Of a stretch of DNA of 64,000 nucleotides, positions 43,692 to 54,463 are shown one piece after another. Source of the DNA: Leptasterias polaris (lineage: Eukaryota > Echinodermata > Asteroidea > Forcipulatida > Asteriidae). Every line of letters starts with the position of its first letter. The first letter of the stretch is position 1. The DNA lies in NCBI GenBank assembly GCA_037783415.1, contig JAZGTN010000162.1, positions 1,116,001 through 1,180,000 of the forward strand, written 5' to 3'. Below the pieces are notes generated by a model. It had not been told where the DNA came from and searched no databases. It saw only the letters and a list, made by a program, of their open reading frames with translations. The position numbers were made by a program, and so were the translations under genes.

Positions 43692-45793
43692 TTATTCGGA
43701 TAAAAAATACAGCAAGAACATACCCAAAAAACATACATGTACATAACAACAGGAGAAAAGACAATGAAACAAGATAGAAATACTGCATAAAATTATCCAA
43801 GGATAGCCCCAAAAAGCCAATAACTTAGACTTATTTCCATTGGGGTCCTTACAAAAAACAGACGAACCTAGTCAAGAGCAAAAAGATGATTCAAGGAAAA
43901 ACAAAGCAAGAGAACACATGAAAAATAAATAGAAAAATAGGAAAAACAAATATTTTAAATTAAAAATTAAATTAAATAAAATAAAATTAAATCAATAAAT
44001 AATATAAAAAATTGAAACCAAAAAGGAACCCAAGCTATGCTTCCTTAGAGGTGGCTTTTGTGGCAAGGTGGCATTTGACTAGTTTTTTAAATTGTTGCAG
44101 GCTAGTAGAAATTTTAATATTAGCAGGTAAATTGTTCCATTCTCTTATGGCGGTAGCAAAAAAAGTATTATTAATTGAGCTGGATGAGATTGGGACTATA
44201 AAATTCAGATCACTGGTCCTAGTGTTGTGCTGGTGAAAATCAGAAACCTTAATAAAGTTGTCACGAAGATAATCAGGAGTGGCATTACAAGTTATTCTAT
44301 ACACATGATTTAATTTTAGTTGAGAGACTCTGTCTTTAACGTTTAGGAAGCCCGCTATGTCAAGTTCTTTTTGACCTATGTGGGCCCTGGAGTCTTTGGC
44401 TAGAATAAATCTAACCATTTTATTTTGCATAATTTGAAGTTTGTTTTTGAGATGGACTGAGAGTGCAGAAAACCAAGAAGAGCATGAGTAGTCAAAGTAA
44501 CACTGGATTAATGCTGAACAAAGTGTTTTACGAGATTTAGTGTTAAGAAAATAAGCCTGTCTGTAAAGGAATTTTAACCTATCACCAGTTTTCTTGATAA
44601 TGGAGTTGGCAATTAATTCCCCTGATAGCTGCTGATCAAATGAAACCCCCAGGTATTTTACAGACGTAGCTGATTCAATTTGTTTACCTTCACACAAGAC
44701 TTTAAAGTTATCGGCCTTCTTAATTTTGTTTTTTGAACCAAAAAGGATAGACACGGTTTTGCCTAAATGTAAAGACAATTTGTTGTCAATGAGCCACTTT
44801 CTACACGAATCTAGTTCAGCACTAAGTATCTCAGCAACAGCAGCAGGATCTTTGTCAGAAACCAGTAGGGCACTGTCATCAGCATAAAGGAGTAGTTTAC
44901 ACTTAACACAGCTGGGCATGTCATTTATGTAACACAAAAACAACAATGGTCCCAGTATACTCCCTTGCGGAACGCCACATGTCAAAGCCAGAGGTTCCGA
45001 TTGGACTTTGTTGACATTGACAACCTGCTGTCTGTTGCTAAGATAAGAATTAAACCAGTCTATGGAACAAATGCCCATGGCTTTAAGTTTTTTACACAAA
45101 ATAACATGATCAACAGTATCAAACGCTTTTTGAAGATCAAGCAAAACCATTCCTGTGTAATTACCCTGAGACATTTGAACACGGATGTGATCAGTTAAAT
45201 GTATAAGACAGGTGTCAGTAGAATATGTGCCTCTAAACCCCGATTGAAAATTGTACAAAATATTGTTTTTCACAAGATAATCCTCAACCTGAACATAAAC
45301 CGCCTTTTCAAGCACTTTGGAAACTACACAGAGAATGCTAATAGGTCTGTAGTTGCTAACTTCTGTTTTACTGTCCTTTTTAAACAATGGCTGAACCCTG
45401 GCATATTTAAAATCGTCGGGAACAGCCCCGGAAAGGATGGAGAGGTTTATAATGTGAGTGATGATTTTTTTTAGTTCAATGGCCCCGTCCCTCAGGAATC
45501 TGGCAGGGATGTTGTCGGGACCAGTGCTTTTGTTGATGTTGAGGGTCTTCAGCTCATTAAAAACAAAATCTGCTTGAATAGGAGATAATGTGAAGCTATC
45601 GGAGGTAACTCCTTTTTCAGTGTAATGGTTTTTGAAGATCTCAGAGTCAGTGTCAAAACTGTTAGTGCCATTGGGAAGTTTGGTTGCCAATTTGGAAGCG
45701 ACAGTAGTAAAAAAACTGTTAAAATGGTCAGCAATCTCAGAAGAATTAAAGCAAAGATCACCATCAATATTGAGGACAACTTTGGACTGACAC
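43637..45793 (-). mobile_element. 5'-truncated LINE inserted in the APN-B terminal exon
   Basis: A non-LTR element runs on the minus strand, with its 3' end at a TTGA-repeat tail (43637-43690) and a 5' junction near 45793, inside the last codons of an APN exon. It lacks the endonuclease. The junction is estimated by comparison with the APN-A terminal exon. A target duplication was not identified with confidence. Confidence 0.75.
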
Positions 45794-45837
45794 AGCAGCC
45801 TGGAGCCATTGATCAACCTCCTCATAGTTCTGTTCAA
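44035..45837 (-). CDS. LINE reverse transcriptase, intact 600-residue frame
   Basis: The reverse transcriptase blocks are complete and in order: NYRPISILCVVSKVLEKAV, LLDLQKAFDTVDHVILCKKL, GVPQGSILGPLLFLCYIND, LLLYADDSALLV and LHLGKTVSILFGS. The C-terminal block follows (AIREWNNLPANIKISTSLQQF). No stop interrupts it. The upstream endonuclease is missing. The first ~12 codons, including the Met, are read out of frame from the APN-B exon, so the real LINE part begins near SKVVLNIDGDL. Likely incapable of autonomous movement. Confidence 0.88.
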   Translation of the reverse strand: MNRTMRRLINGSRLLCQSKVVLNIDGDLCFNSSEIADHFNSFFTTVASKLATKLPNGTNSFDTDSEIFKNHYTEKGVTSDSFTLSPIQADFVFNELKTLNINKSTGPDNIPARFLRDGAIELKKIITHIINLSILSGAVPDDFKYARVQPLFKKDSKTEVSNYRPISILCVVSKVLEKAVYVQVEDYLVKNNILYNFQSGFRGTYSTDTCLIHLTDHIRVQMSQGNYTGMVLLDLQKAFDTVDHVILCKKLKAMGICSIDWFNSYLSNRQQVVNVNKVQSEPLALTCGVPQGSILGPLLFLCYINDMPSCVKCKLLLYADDSALLVSDKDPAAVAEILSAELDSCRKWLIDNKLSLHLGKTVSILFGSKNKIKKADNFKVLCEGKQIESATSVKYLGVSFDQQLSGELIANSIIKKTGDRLKFLYRQAYFLNTKSRKTLCSALIQCYFDYSCSSWFSALSVHLKNKLQIMQNKMVRFILAKDSRAHIGQKELDIAGFLNVKDRVSQLKLNHVYRITCNATPDYLRDNFIKVSDFHQHNTRTSDLNFIVPISSSSINNTFFATAIREWNNLPANIKISTSLQQFKKLVKCHLATKATSKEA

Positions 45838-45931
45838 TCCATCGGATGTTGCCCTTGAACATCACAACGGCTTCAGTAAAAACGCTCTTCCCTCTCCCTT
45901 GATCAGGATGATCCGCCATGAACCTCTCCAA
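45764..45931 (-). pseudogene. APN-B terminal exon, chimeric with a LINE
   Basis: Acceptor AATTCTTCTACAG, then LERFMADHPDQGRGKSVF and NIRWIEQNYEEVDQWLQAA, the counterpart of the APN-A last exon (NIRWMDQYYNEVADWLEDAA). The frame then enters LINE sequence and reads VSVQSCPQY before a TGA at 45766-45764. The protein end would be extended by about nine LINE-derived residues. I find no upstream exons of this copy between 45932 and 54319, so it may be an isolated relic. The exon itself is otherwise undamaged. Confidence 0.7.
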
Positions 45932-46415
45932 CTGTAGAAGAATTATATTTTATAGATGAATTGACACAGTACAGTCCACTGTACAGAAGAAAGGTAAACG
46001 GCCGCTGTCATAGGCCGTCCTTTTATGTTGTCTTCAACCACAATGGTCTAGAGCTTCCCAAGCGTTAAAAGGACAATGAGAAAAGGTTATATCTATGACT
46101 TAAAGCATATGTACAGCATGGTAATTGTCAAAGACCAGTATCCACACTTGATGTGACCCAACATATACATGAAATAACAAACCTGTGATAGTTTCAGTTA
46201 AATCGTTCTTCGGAGTCATGAGAAAACAGCAAAAAAAACATTATAAATTTTCACAGTTTTCAAACATTTCCTAAAAACTATAGCATTGCAAGCAAAACTA
46301 TTTCAAGCAAAGTTTTCCACCATGACCATGTTTATAACAAGTGAGTTACCTGCAAATCTGTGAACTCCCCCCCCCCCCCCACAGGAGTGTGGGTGGGGTC
46401 TACGAGTGAATACTT

Positions 46416-46548
46416 ACCTGTAGAGCAAATTACTACATTTGCATATTTCCTAGACCAGCAGGTATAAACGCTAAGAGTTTGCCAATAGCGCCCTCCAGAG
46501 GCCCCATAGAGCCCGCGCATGCGTGCCCTGTGAACGTCCTCTTTTCTC
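46416..46548 (+). repeat. DIRS left inverted terminal repeat
   Basis: TACTACATTTGCATATTTCC, CAGGTATAAACGCTAAGAGT and GGCACGCATGCG-type sequence complementary to 50951-51082. Confidence 0.9.
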
Positions 46549-46614
46549 GAGCGCCATATTAGGATACAGACACTCAGAGTCATCGAGGATATAGTGGGGA
46601 AGGAGGGCGGGACG

Positions 46615-46715
46615 CTCTACAGGTAAGTATTCACTCGTAGACCCCACCCACACTCCTGTGGGGGGAAGTCTACTTCGCTCATACATTACCCGTAGAGCAA
46701 ATTACTACATTTGCA
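46615..46715. repeat. DIRS internal complementary region
   Basis: 46615-46663 is the complement of the left outer end (CACTCGTAGACCCCACCCAC). 46666-46715 is the complement of the right outer end (GTCTACTTCGCTCATACATT). They meet at a G-run. Confidence 0.9.
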
Positions 46716-46908
46716 GAATCGCACCGGATGATGGTGGAGGGTCTACGAGATGCAGCAATTAACAGAGGGGCACGCCAACGGGAAACCCCCCGGGGCCTGG
46801 AACAACGCCCACGGGTGCCGTCATGGCCTTAATCAAGCGCGACGCGGACCCCGCTAAGGGTGCGCGTGCCGCAATATTGACGGGTGGTACCGTTTGGTAG
46901 ACGCCCGG

Positions 46909-47679
46909 CTAGCTGATGTCAGGACTGCCCTTCCAACTTTGCCAGCTGACTAGCACATCCCGTAGGTAAGAGTCAGTAAAGGTATTCGGCATCTTCCAAC
47001 AGGCAGCTTGGGCGATGTCACTCAAAGATATGCCCCGAGAAAACGCCCACGATGTGGCCGCGACCCGAACCTCGTGGGCTCGAATAGGCGCAGCTGGCGG
47101 GACGTTAGCGACCGAGCGGATCACCGAAAGCAGCCAATGGCTAACCGTATCCCGTGATGCCGGCCCATGAGGCGGGGTCGAGGTAATAAATAGGTGGGAA
47201 CGAGCCGTACAGAGCGTCTTCGTACGGCTGATATATCATTTAATAAGGGCCCGGTCCGGAGAAACAAACGACTCGGACTGGTTCTTCACTAGGAACCAGG
47301 TCCGGGGAATGAGGCGAACCCCGTAAGGTTCCCACCTGATGTGGCCCGCCTCGATTGACAGCGCATGGAGTTCGCTACGTCGGCGCGACGTAGCGACTGC
47401 CAGCAAGAATGCCGCCTTGATGGACAGGTGGAGCAAAGTCGAGCTGCCCATCGGCTCAAAAGGAGGCTCCGCTAGCGTAGAGAGTATGCTAGGGAGGTCC
47501 CAAGCCGGAACTAGCCGACGCGTGGGGGGTCGAGAGACAAACAAGACCTTCAGGAGTTGGCTTAGGGCCGGGTTGTCCGACACGGAGGTGCCATCGGGGA
47601 ATCCCCTATGAACCGCTCCAATTGCCGACCAATAGTTTTTTACAGTGCCAATCGAGAGTTTGCTCTCGAACAGGGACAC
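46909..47679 (-). pseudogene. DIRS tyrosine recombinase (two frames)
   Basis: The N-terminal part (47679-47236, 147 aa) has a core-binding domain (SIGTVKNYWSAIGAVHRGF) and PAWDLPSILSTL, then the first catalytic Arg in TSRRRSELHALS. The C-terminal part (47124-46909) has IRAHEVRVAATSWAFSRG (the His-x-x-Arg motif) and FTDSYLRDV with the nucleophilic Tyr. A stop or frame change between 47125 and 47235 separates them. The RHRY tetrad is visible across the two pieces. Confidence 0.88.
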
Positions 47680-48088
47680 AAGGAAGTCGGCAACGTCCCC
47701 TAGAGAAGAATCGGGGGGATGAACAGACCGCCGTCTGCATCATCTAAAAAGGTGGTGTAGTTGGCTGTCATATACGCGTGGAGGCCCCTTCGGCTACGGG
47801 CTGTGATCGACGCAACTCGCTCAGAAAGGCCTGCCGAGCGTAGGGATTGTCTGACAACACCCAGCATGTCAGGTGGAGATCCTGAGGACCTGGATGAAGA
47901 AAACACGACCCCGATTGGAGGAGGGCATCCACCTGTCAGGGCAGGACCACCGGGCGGTGGACCAGCAGCCTGGTCAGCCGCGTAAACCACGGTTGACGAG
48001 GCCCAAATGGAACGATGAGGAGGACCTTGCAGTCCTCCTCCAGCTTTGTGAGAACCTGTGGAACCAGCGAGAACAGGGAAAGCGTACG

Positions 48089-48598
48089 CTAATCGCCCGT
48101 CCCACTGTCCCACTGGAATGACAGGGCATCCGTCCGCCATGTGTTGGGACTGTGACCCTTCGCACAATAGGAGGGGAGCTGGTGGTTGGTTCGCGAGGCG
48201 AACAGGTCCACGTGTGGCCGATCGATCAGTCGGAAGAGCGACTGAACGATCGGCGGCCGGATGGTCCACTCCGTGGGGCGGATCCATCCCCAAGATAGGG
48301 CGTCCGCCTCCATATTGTCGGCGCCCCGAAGGTGAACCAGTGGAAGAGTTCCCATGTGTGTGCGCAAAGCTGCCTGGCGGGGGTAGAGGGTGGCCCCCCA
48401 ACCGGAAAGGGATGCGTCCGTCGTGACCATCAGGGATAGGCGGAGCCTGCGAAAGGCCTTGCCCCCCATCAGGTTGACCCGGACCAGCCACCACCGCAGG
48501 TGAGGGACCAGCCAGACCATGAGCAGGTGCAACTGGATTGGTCGCATTCGCAGCCTGCAATAGTTGACCACATCCACCAGACTTGCCATCAGGCCCAA
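48089..48598 (-). pseudogene. DIRS RNase H fragment
   Basis: VTTDASLSGWGATLYPRQAA is the RNase H start, ADNMEADALSWG its end and HVDLFASRTNHQLPSYC the conserved DIRS block that follows. About 80 residues between the first two are absent compared with family members, so the domain is internally deleted. Confidence 0.8.
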
Positions 48599-48602
48599 CA
48601 GC

Positions 48603-49235
48603 CTAAGCCAGGCACATGCCGGGGCCGTCTTGGCCCGTAGAAAAAGAGAAACGCACTGCTAAACATACCGCAGGCATTCCTCTGTAGGGCGTGCCAGCCT
48701 CGAAGTCGAATTGAAACCGCAGAAACTCACAGTGCTCATCGAGGCTGGCCGCCCATGCTCCCGGTTGGAGGGACTCGAGAATGGTCTTGAGTGTCTCCAT
48801 CCGGAAGCGTCTGGGGCGGATGAATCTGTTCAACGGCTTGAGATTGAGTAACGGACACCACACACCGGCGTCCTTCTTGGGACCAAGAAGAACGTCGACA
48901 TGAATCCCGACTGCATCCGCTGAGCGGGAAGAACCCGTATTGCGCCCTTTTCGAGGAGGGAGATCTCCCCCTCGAGGGGCGCGCATTGAGCCGAGTCGGT
49001 CGGGATCGGTGTAGGCCGTACCCTTATGTTTGACGGGGGTACTCGTGAACTCGAGCGCATAGCCGCGATCTATAGTCTCGAGCACCCACCGGTCGGACCT
49101 GACGTGAGTCCAGGACCCGTGCGAGGTGGGAGGTGTGCGAGGTGGGAGGCTGCCACCAGGCCTGCTGCCGTTGCTGGCCGGAGAATGCTTTGGGCTGGGT
49201 GAGCCGCGCACCCGATGAGTTGTCGGCACGACCAC
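48603..49235 (-). pseudogene. DIRS reverse transcriptase, internally deleted
   Basis: LETIDRGYALEFTSTPV, DVLLGPKKDAGVWCPLLNLK, RFRMETLKTILESLQPGAW and AASLD are N-terminal RT blocks of DIRS elements. The first catalytic Asp is directly followed by EHCEFLRFQFD, skipping the expected block. The downstream LPFG and double-Asp blocks are not seen. Confidence 0.8.
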
Positions 49236-50818
49236 GAAAACTCCCTCTGTTTGTCTTCTCGGTCGTTTTCAACCGCTTGGCCTCGGCCCGCATCAACTCC
49301 TCGAACTGGCCTGCAAAGAGATCCATGCCGGCGAGTGGGAGATCCTCAAAACATTTGCGCGCTGCAGGAGAGGGCAGGAACAACGTGTCCAGCACATTCC
49401 CGCGGCGGGCCGAAGTCATCAGAGCAGAGATGCATGTGAACTGGTCGAGGACCACACGCAACCCCTGATCCAAGCAGTGGAAGGCAGCTTGCAGCATGTC
49501 GGCTGGGACCACTCCGTCATCGTCTAACCCCGAGACCAAATACTTTGAAAGGAGTAGAAGAAAAGAGGTGGAGCGCATACCGAAGTGGGAGGCGGTGTCG
49601 GATTTTCGCAACGTCTCCTCGAACTTCTCTCGAACCTTGTCCGAGAAGATGCGCTTCCCTGTTGTAGCACCCGCATCAAAAAAAATGTCATAATCCACCG
49701 GCGGGAACCGATAGTAGTCCTTGGTTCGGCGGGTGACGGCGAACCACTTGTCTGCCTTCATGACTTTTTCGATATGCCCAACGCACACCTGGTCCAGCGG
49801 GAGAACGGGAAAAGTTTTCTCCGAGTTCGCCGCCGGTCCAGTGCGCCGCTTGAATGATCTATGTTCAGGCTTCGGCGCTGACTCCACAAGAGGCAGTTGG
49901 AGTACGCGACACATGTCACGCTGGACCAGACGCAGCTGTTTCTGCGATGGAAAGGCGCTGCATCTGTCAACCTCCTCATCCTCTGAGGCCGAAGTCGAGT
50001 TGAACCCGGTGATCGTGAGCTGGCCGGTCCATGAAGTGGGGCAGACAGCGCCACGTCACGGCCCGGTGGCTGGTCGAGGAGCACGAGGATGAACGGCGAG
50101 AACGACGGCCAGACTTCCCCTTCTTATGTCTCGAGCGGCCCCGGGAGGACTCCGATAACAAATCGGACGACTCCTTGGGGACCGGGACCCCTGAACACCG
50201 GGTAAAATCCGATGCGGTGGTCGGCCCTTCAGAGCGGGGGTAGGCCAGCAGTCCGGGGGCCCCTCGGATAGACTGCTCCAACCCCCTCAACCCCTGCCCG
50301 GGTGACAGCGCCTCAAGCCCCAAGGGGCGGAGGTCGGCTGTAGAGCCCGGGGGCCCGTACGCCTGCCCACCCTTGGACTCTGCGTGGGCTCGTCACACAA
50401 GACGACCCTGAGCTCAGGGGCGGGGGCGGGGGCGGGGCGGGTAAAGCTTGCGGGTCGATGACAACAGACCCTGGCTTTTCACTACCGAGCCCCTCTTAGG
50501 CTCGATCCCGGCAGCGGAGTCCGCCTTGCGACTCTTGCCGGAACTACCCTTGCATTTGGCTGTCCCACCAACGATGGCCGGGGGGGGGGGGGGGGGGGGG
50601 GGGTACTCCCCTGTCCGACTGGTGGGGCTTGCAGTGCCCGCAGCCGACCGTGGCTGTGAGCGCTGGCTGGGGGTAGAATTGGGTAACGGCGCAGCGTTTC
50701 CCGCATCAACCCCCGAGGGCACCGGCTGTCCCGAGGGGGTACAAATTCCCTCGGATACGACAGCGGGAGCCCTTGCCAAACGTTTCATGCTACTCTTATC
50801 AAATTCACTCAAAAACAC
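49024..50818 (-). pseudogene. DIRS gag-like ORF1 in several frames
   Basis: The best frame is 49914-49024 (296 aa): DKWFAVTRRTKDYYRFPPVD and FFDAGATTGKRIFSDKVRE, then a C-terminal basic region. Upstream frames 50323-49976 (Ser/Arg-rich, RSRHKKGKSGRRSRRSSS) and 50818-50414 (MFLSEFDKSSMKRLARAP start) have the composition of the N-terminal half. Frame changes fall at the G-run near 50581 and near 49950. Confidence 0.65.
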
Positions 50819-50950
50819 AACTACAGAGCTCTATACAATCACTCTACAACTTGTTCTATATTCTTTTAAACTCTCTTGCGAAAATACAGGTAAGTTAAGT
50901 TAAAAAATGGAGAGCCCAATATAAACACGTCTTACCACTACCAACGCTAA

Positions 50951-51082
50951 GAGAAAAGAGGACGTTCACAGGGCACGCATGCGCAGGCTCTATGGGTCTC
51001 TGGAGGGCGCTATTGGCAAACTCTTAGCGTTTATACCTGCTGGTCTAGGAAATATGCAAATGTAGTAATTCGCTCTACAGGT
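50951..51082 (-). repeat. DIRS right inverted terminal repeat
   Basis: Reverse complement of 46416-46548, with a few substitutions and a one-base length difference. The promoter for the minus-strand frames is expected here. Confidence 0.9.
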
Positions 51083-51835
51083 AATGTATGAGCGAAGTAG
51101 ACATTTATATTTTCAATCTTACACTAAACTAATTAAAGGACAAGTCATAATTATGACTTTCTTTTACTTTTTCTCTCAATGTCTTTTTCACGTATCCGTA
51201 GAAAGCCACACAAACTTTGAACGACATTTTATTCTGTATGAATCATGTCTCCGTCCTAGATTAATTTATTTTCTTGTCCTCTTCCTCTTTTTGTTATCTG
51301 CAAAAAAGAAAAGAAAATTGGAATGGGCCAATCACACAACACCATGTACAGTGTTTTTCAGTTTTCTATTGCATCAAAAAGGAGTAAAAAAGAGGATCGA
51401 GAGCAGCTGATCCAATGAAAAGTTGAACGCCTGGTAGTTAACAAGCCTCACACATCAGAGAAATTACCAATCGTATAATAGTTAACAAGCGCTTTTTATT
51501 CCTGACATCACGAATAAAGAACAGGGCAGTGCCTGCTTATTTTGTTTGCAGAAATAGATAATATTTTGAAAGTGAGGTTGCTGTTAAGAAAAAAAAATAA
51601 AACATTTTAAAACTAATATACGTGGAAACCTAGGGTTCTCGAAATTGTTTAATTACTCGTGAAACGTGCATGGTTTACAATAATTCATTACGCACCTGTT
51701 AATCAAACACAATGGTGCCAAAAGGATTTCTGAAATACTATCTGCTCCTTAAGAGTATGCTCCTCCACAACCAAACTACTGCACATTAAATATCAATCAA
51801 AATTTACCTGTATCCTTGAATGTTTTCACAACCAG

Positions 51836-52047
51836 GGCCTTGGCCAGGGAAATAGAGGCCAGGGCAATAGAGGCCATGGCCAGGGCAATAGAGGCCATGG
51901 CCAGGGCAATAGAGGCCATGGCCAGGGCAATAGAGGCCATGGCCAGGGCAATAGAGGCCATGGCCAGGGCAATAGAGGCCATGGCCAGGGCAATAGAGGC
52001 CATGGCCAGGGCAATAGAGGCCTTGGCCAGGGCAATAGAGGCCATGG
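51836..52047 (+). repeat. 21-bp minisatellite, about ten copies
   Basis: The unit GGCCATGGCCAGGGCAATAGA repeats with few changes. Because 21 is a multiple of 3, three frames remain open (AMARAIE on plus, SIALAMA on minus), but flanks give no coding support. 51103-51835 shows nothing else recognisable. Confidence 0.9.
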
Positions 52048-52429
52048 CCTCATCCGGGGAAATCAAAAGACCTTGGGTAAGAATTCCAACCAAGACTTGG
52101 TTAGAATGAGTTGTCCTTCAGGAGTCATCAGTGTTTGTAAAATGATATAATCAGGGTCTTGTGATTTTTTTTTTTTTTTGACACAACAAAATAAATGAAA
52201 GACGCTGTAGTCAGCTCAACTTTTGATACAAATCACATGATGAGATTTTATTACACATTAGAGTTGATGGGTTTTAGTTGAAGGACTTCTCTTGAATAAA
52301 CAAATATATAGTTTACAAATATATAGTTGGACGTGTATTTGGAAAATTGCATAGACTTTGTCAAAATATTGTCTAAGAATTATTATAAATTGTTGTTACA
52401 AATAGTATCAAAATACACAACCACCTCAG

Positions 52430-52735
52430 TATTCTGATTTCAAGTCCTGTCAGACACAGAGTGGTTCCAATCCTGGCCCATCTGGTGAAAATGCTTGTGT
52501 CATTTAGCAAGATAATTCACAATAATTGCTTTGTCCTTCAGATGGGGCATAAAGCCTTTTCGTTAGTGCATGAATGAACACCAAGAAAACTCATCATAAA
52601 AGAGTGTAGGGGTTACCATTGTAACGTTTCTGGTTCATGGCAACAGGTTTCCTTAGGATACCAAGTGACAGTGATTAAGTTTGCTTTTGAGATGTTATTG
52701 GTTTCATTACCAGAAATTAACAATAAAAATATCAA
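52430..52735 (+). mobile_element. degenerate SINE copy
   Basis: GCAAGATAATTCACAATAAT, TTGTCCTTCAGATGGGGCAT and CAGTGATTAAGTTTGCTTTT resemble a SINE body related to that at 63150-63335. The head is eroded. Confidence 0.5.
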
Positions 52736-53049
52736 TAATAAAGTTTACAAAAATCTTTTTAAAATTTCAAACTATAATACCTCTAAGCTAGTATGGCACC
52801 TCAGATATATGACAAGTATTACGGGTAATTATTATCATATTAATTAGTAGTCGGGGTTGGCGTCATTTTTGTTAAGGTGTGACTTTAAAAAAAACAATTA
52901 TATTAATAACAAGCAGAAAACCTTTAAGTATGGTCTTTCTGAGTCAATATTTTCTTGTGTATTTAGATTTTTTAGTAATGTGATGTGAGAGTTTCAATTT
53001 CCAAGAAATGGTTTCCAAATATTGCGTTTTTTTTCCTTTTGAGTCAACT

Positions 53050-53430
53050 TGGCTTTCATGGCTGAGTGGTGAACTGGACCCAAGCTCTTGTGTTTCTGAT
53101 CAGCAGAGTGTGGGTTTGAGTCCCAGTCGTGACACTTCACCATTATTGCTTCGTCCTTCGGATGGGACGTAAAGCCATAGGTCCTGTGAGTTGTATGTGC
53201 GTACAAGAACCCAGTTACACTGAGAGAAGGGGTTTGTTTTGGTGTGTCTGGCAGTGGCTGCTGAATGCACTGCAGCACATTGAAAATCCTTATAAAGGTG
53301 CAACATAAATATGTCTCAAATAATTTATAAACTTCAAAGCTTGTCTAAAAAAGTGCTCCTCTTTCTTCATAAGCGCCTTGAGCACTTAATTGATGGGTAC
53401 ATGCACTATAAAAGTCTTCACTATCATTAT
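53050..53430 (+). mobile_element. tRNA-Leu SINE copy, diverged
   Basis: Head TTTCATGGCTGAGTGG, B box GGGTTTGAGTCCC, body GCTTCGTCCTTCGGATGGGA and tail GCGCCTTGAGCAC with ATT repeats. Same family as 19983-20425. Confidence 0.75.
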
Positions 53431-53700
53431 TATTACTATTTGCTTTGATTTATCTAGTCAAGATATCATGTTTTATTTTGTTTTCTTGTTTATATTTACC
53501 TTACAATTATCAAGTACCTACATGTAATCACTTTATTACATAATGGGTATTTTTGATTAATCAAAGTACTGTGATTTGAAACTAAAATGGTAGTTATAAT
53601 GAAATAAAAGATTTCATAACAAAGGCTACATGGAACAAATCACTTGGATGCAAATTAATGGTGGACAAACCCTTATGCACAAAATCCAACTAGCATGAAT

Positions 53701-53706
53701 TTTATT
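53701..53706 (-). promoter_or_regulatory. candidate polyadenylation signal for APN-A
   Basis: AATAAA on the minus strand 614 bp after the APN-A stop codon. Position fits, but there are other AT-rich candidates. Confidence 0.3.
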
Positions 53707-54319
53707 GTACTGACATGATTTCAGCATACACGGGATGCTAGCTAGGTGCTGAAACCAAACGATGTTCCACTATAAGTTTGTTTTTCCTTTTGTGGAAGCA
53801 AGAACTAAACAAAGGAACTAGGATAGAGAGACGGTAGATTCATATCTCCATGGTCGTATTAAAAGAGGAAAACTGAAGTCCAGGCTTGAGCAGATTCAAC
53901 ACATGAGAGTCTTGATTAATTTAAAAGGAGACAAAATGATAATTTAAATCAAAAGTACGAGTTATGACATCATACAACACTGAATCTTTATATAAAATTA
54001 AAAATGATGTTTACTTTGAGAAGTAGACCTGTTTTCTCTTGTTTTGTCCAGTCACAAACCACGAACAGGTCTTAATTGTACAGTAAGCCAATCTCATTCA
54101 TCCATTTTGATGCATTTTGTCTTTTATAACAACGATTTTGATTGGAGTAATGAAAACTAAAATGGAGTTTGGTTAAAGACATGAAGAAAAGAAATATCTT
54201 ACGATTAAATATACAAACTATTTGTGTGTGCACAGTTTACCAAAGACATGATGCCCTGGCCCCCTGAAAAAGTGTTTAGTAGAAGTTGATAACCTTAACC
54301 TTGATTGGTTGGTATCTGC

Positions 54320-54463
54320 TTATGCTGCATCTTCCAGCCAATCAGCAACTTCGTTATAGTACTGGTCCATCCATCTAATGTTAGCATTTATTACGGCTAT
54401 TGATTGGATAAAAGCACGTTCTCCGGATCCCTGGTCTGGGTGATCTTTGATAAATTGCTCCAC
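54320..54463 (-). CDS. APN-A terminal exon with stop
   Basis: VEQFIKDHPDQGSGERAFIQ, NANIRWMDQYYNEVADWLED, then AA and TAA at 54322-54320. Acceptor TTAAACAG; 144 nt. It is the reference for recognising the APN-B and APN-C terminal exons. Confidence 0.93.
   Translation of the reverse strand: MEQFIKDHPDQGSGERAFIQSIAVINANIRWMDQYYNEVADWLEDAA

Larger units (their letters stand above)
46367..51102 (-). mobile_element. DIRS-type tyrosine-recombinase retroelement, complete termini
   Basis: Inverted terminal repeats (46416-46548 and 50951-51082) are near-perfect complements. Each has a distinct outer extension (46367-46415; 51083-51102). An internal complementary region at 46615-46715 contains the complements of both element ends joined, the hallmark of DIRS elements. 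Coding runs on the minus strand: gag-like, reverse transcriptase, RNase H, tyrosine recombinase. The reverse transcriptase is internally deleted. The exact left edge is blurred by a C-run. Confidence 0.92.

Noticed and set aside
47700..48560. 286-residue minus frame (Pro/Gly-rich) inside the DIRS element
   Set aside because: It is an alternative frame over the RNase H region; the conserved blocks are in the 48598-48089 frame.
51797..52109. Open frames with AMARAIE or ALAMASI repeats
   Set aside because: They are explained by a 21-bp minisatellite; flanks have no coding signal and no family is recognisable.
46333..54319. Search for upstream exons of the APN-B copy
   Set aside because: None of the expected blocks (YGNG, NPxGR, FCTGIA and so on) was found on the minus strand outside the DIRS element.
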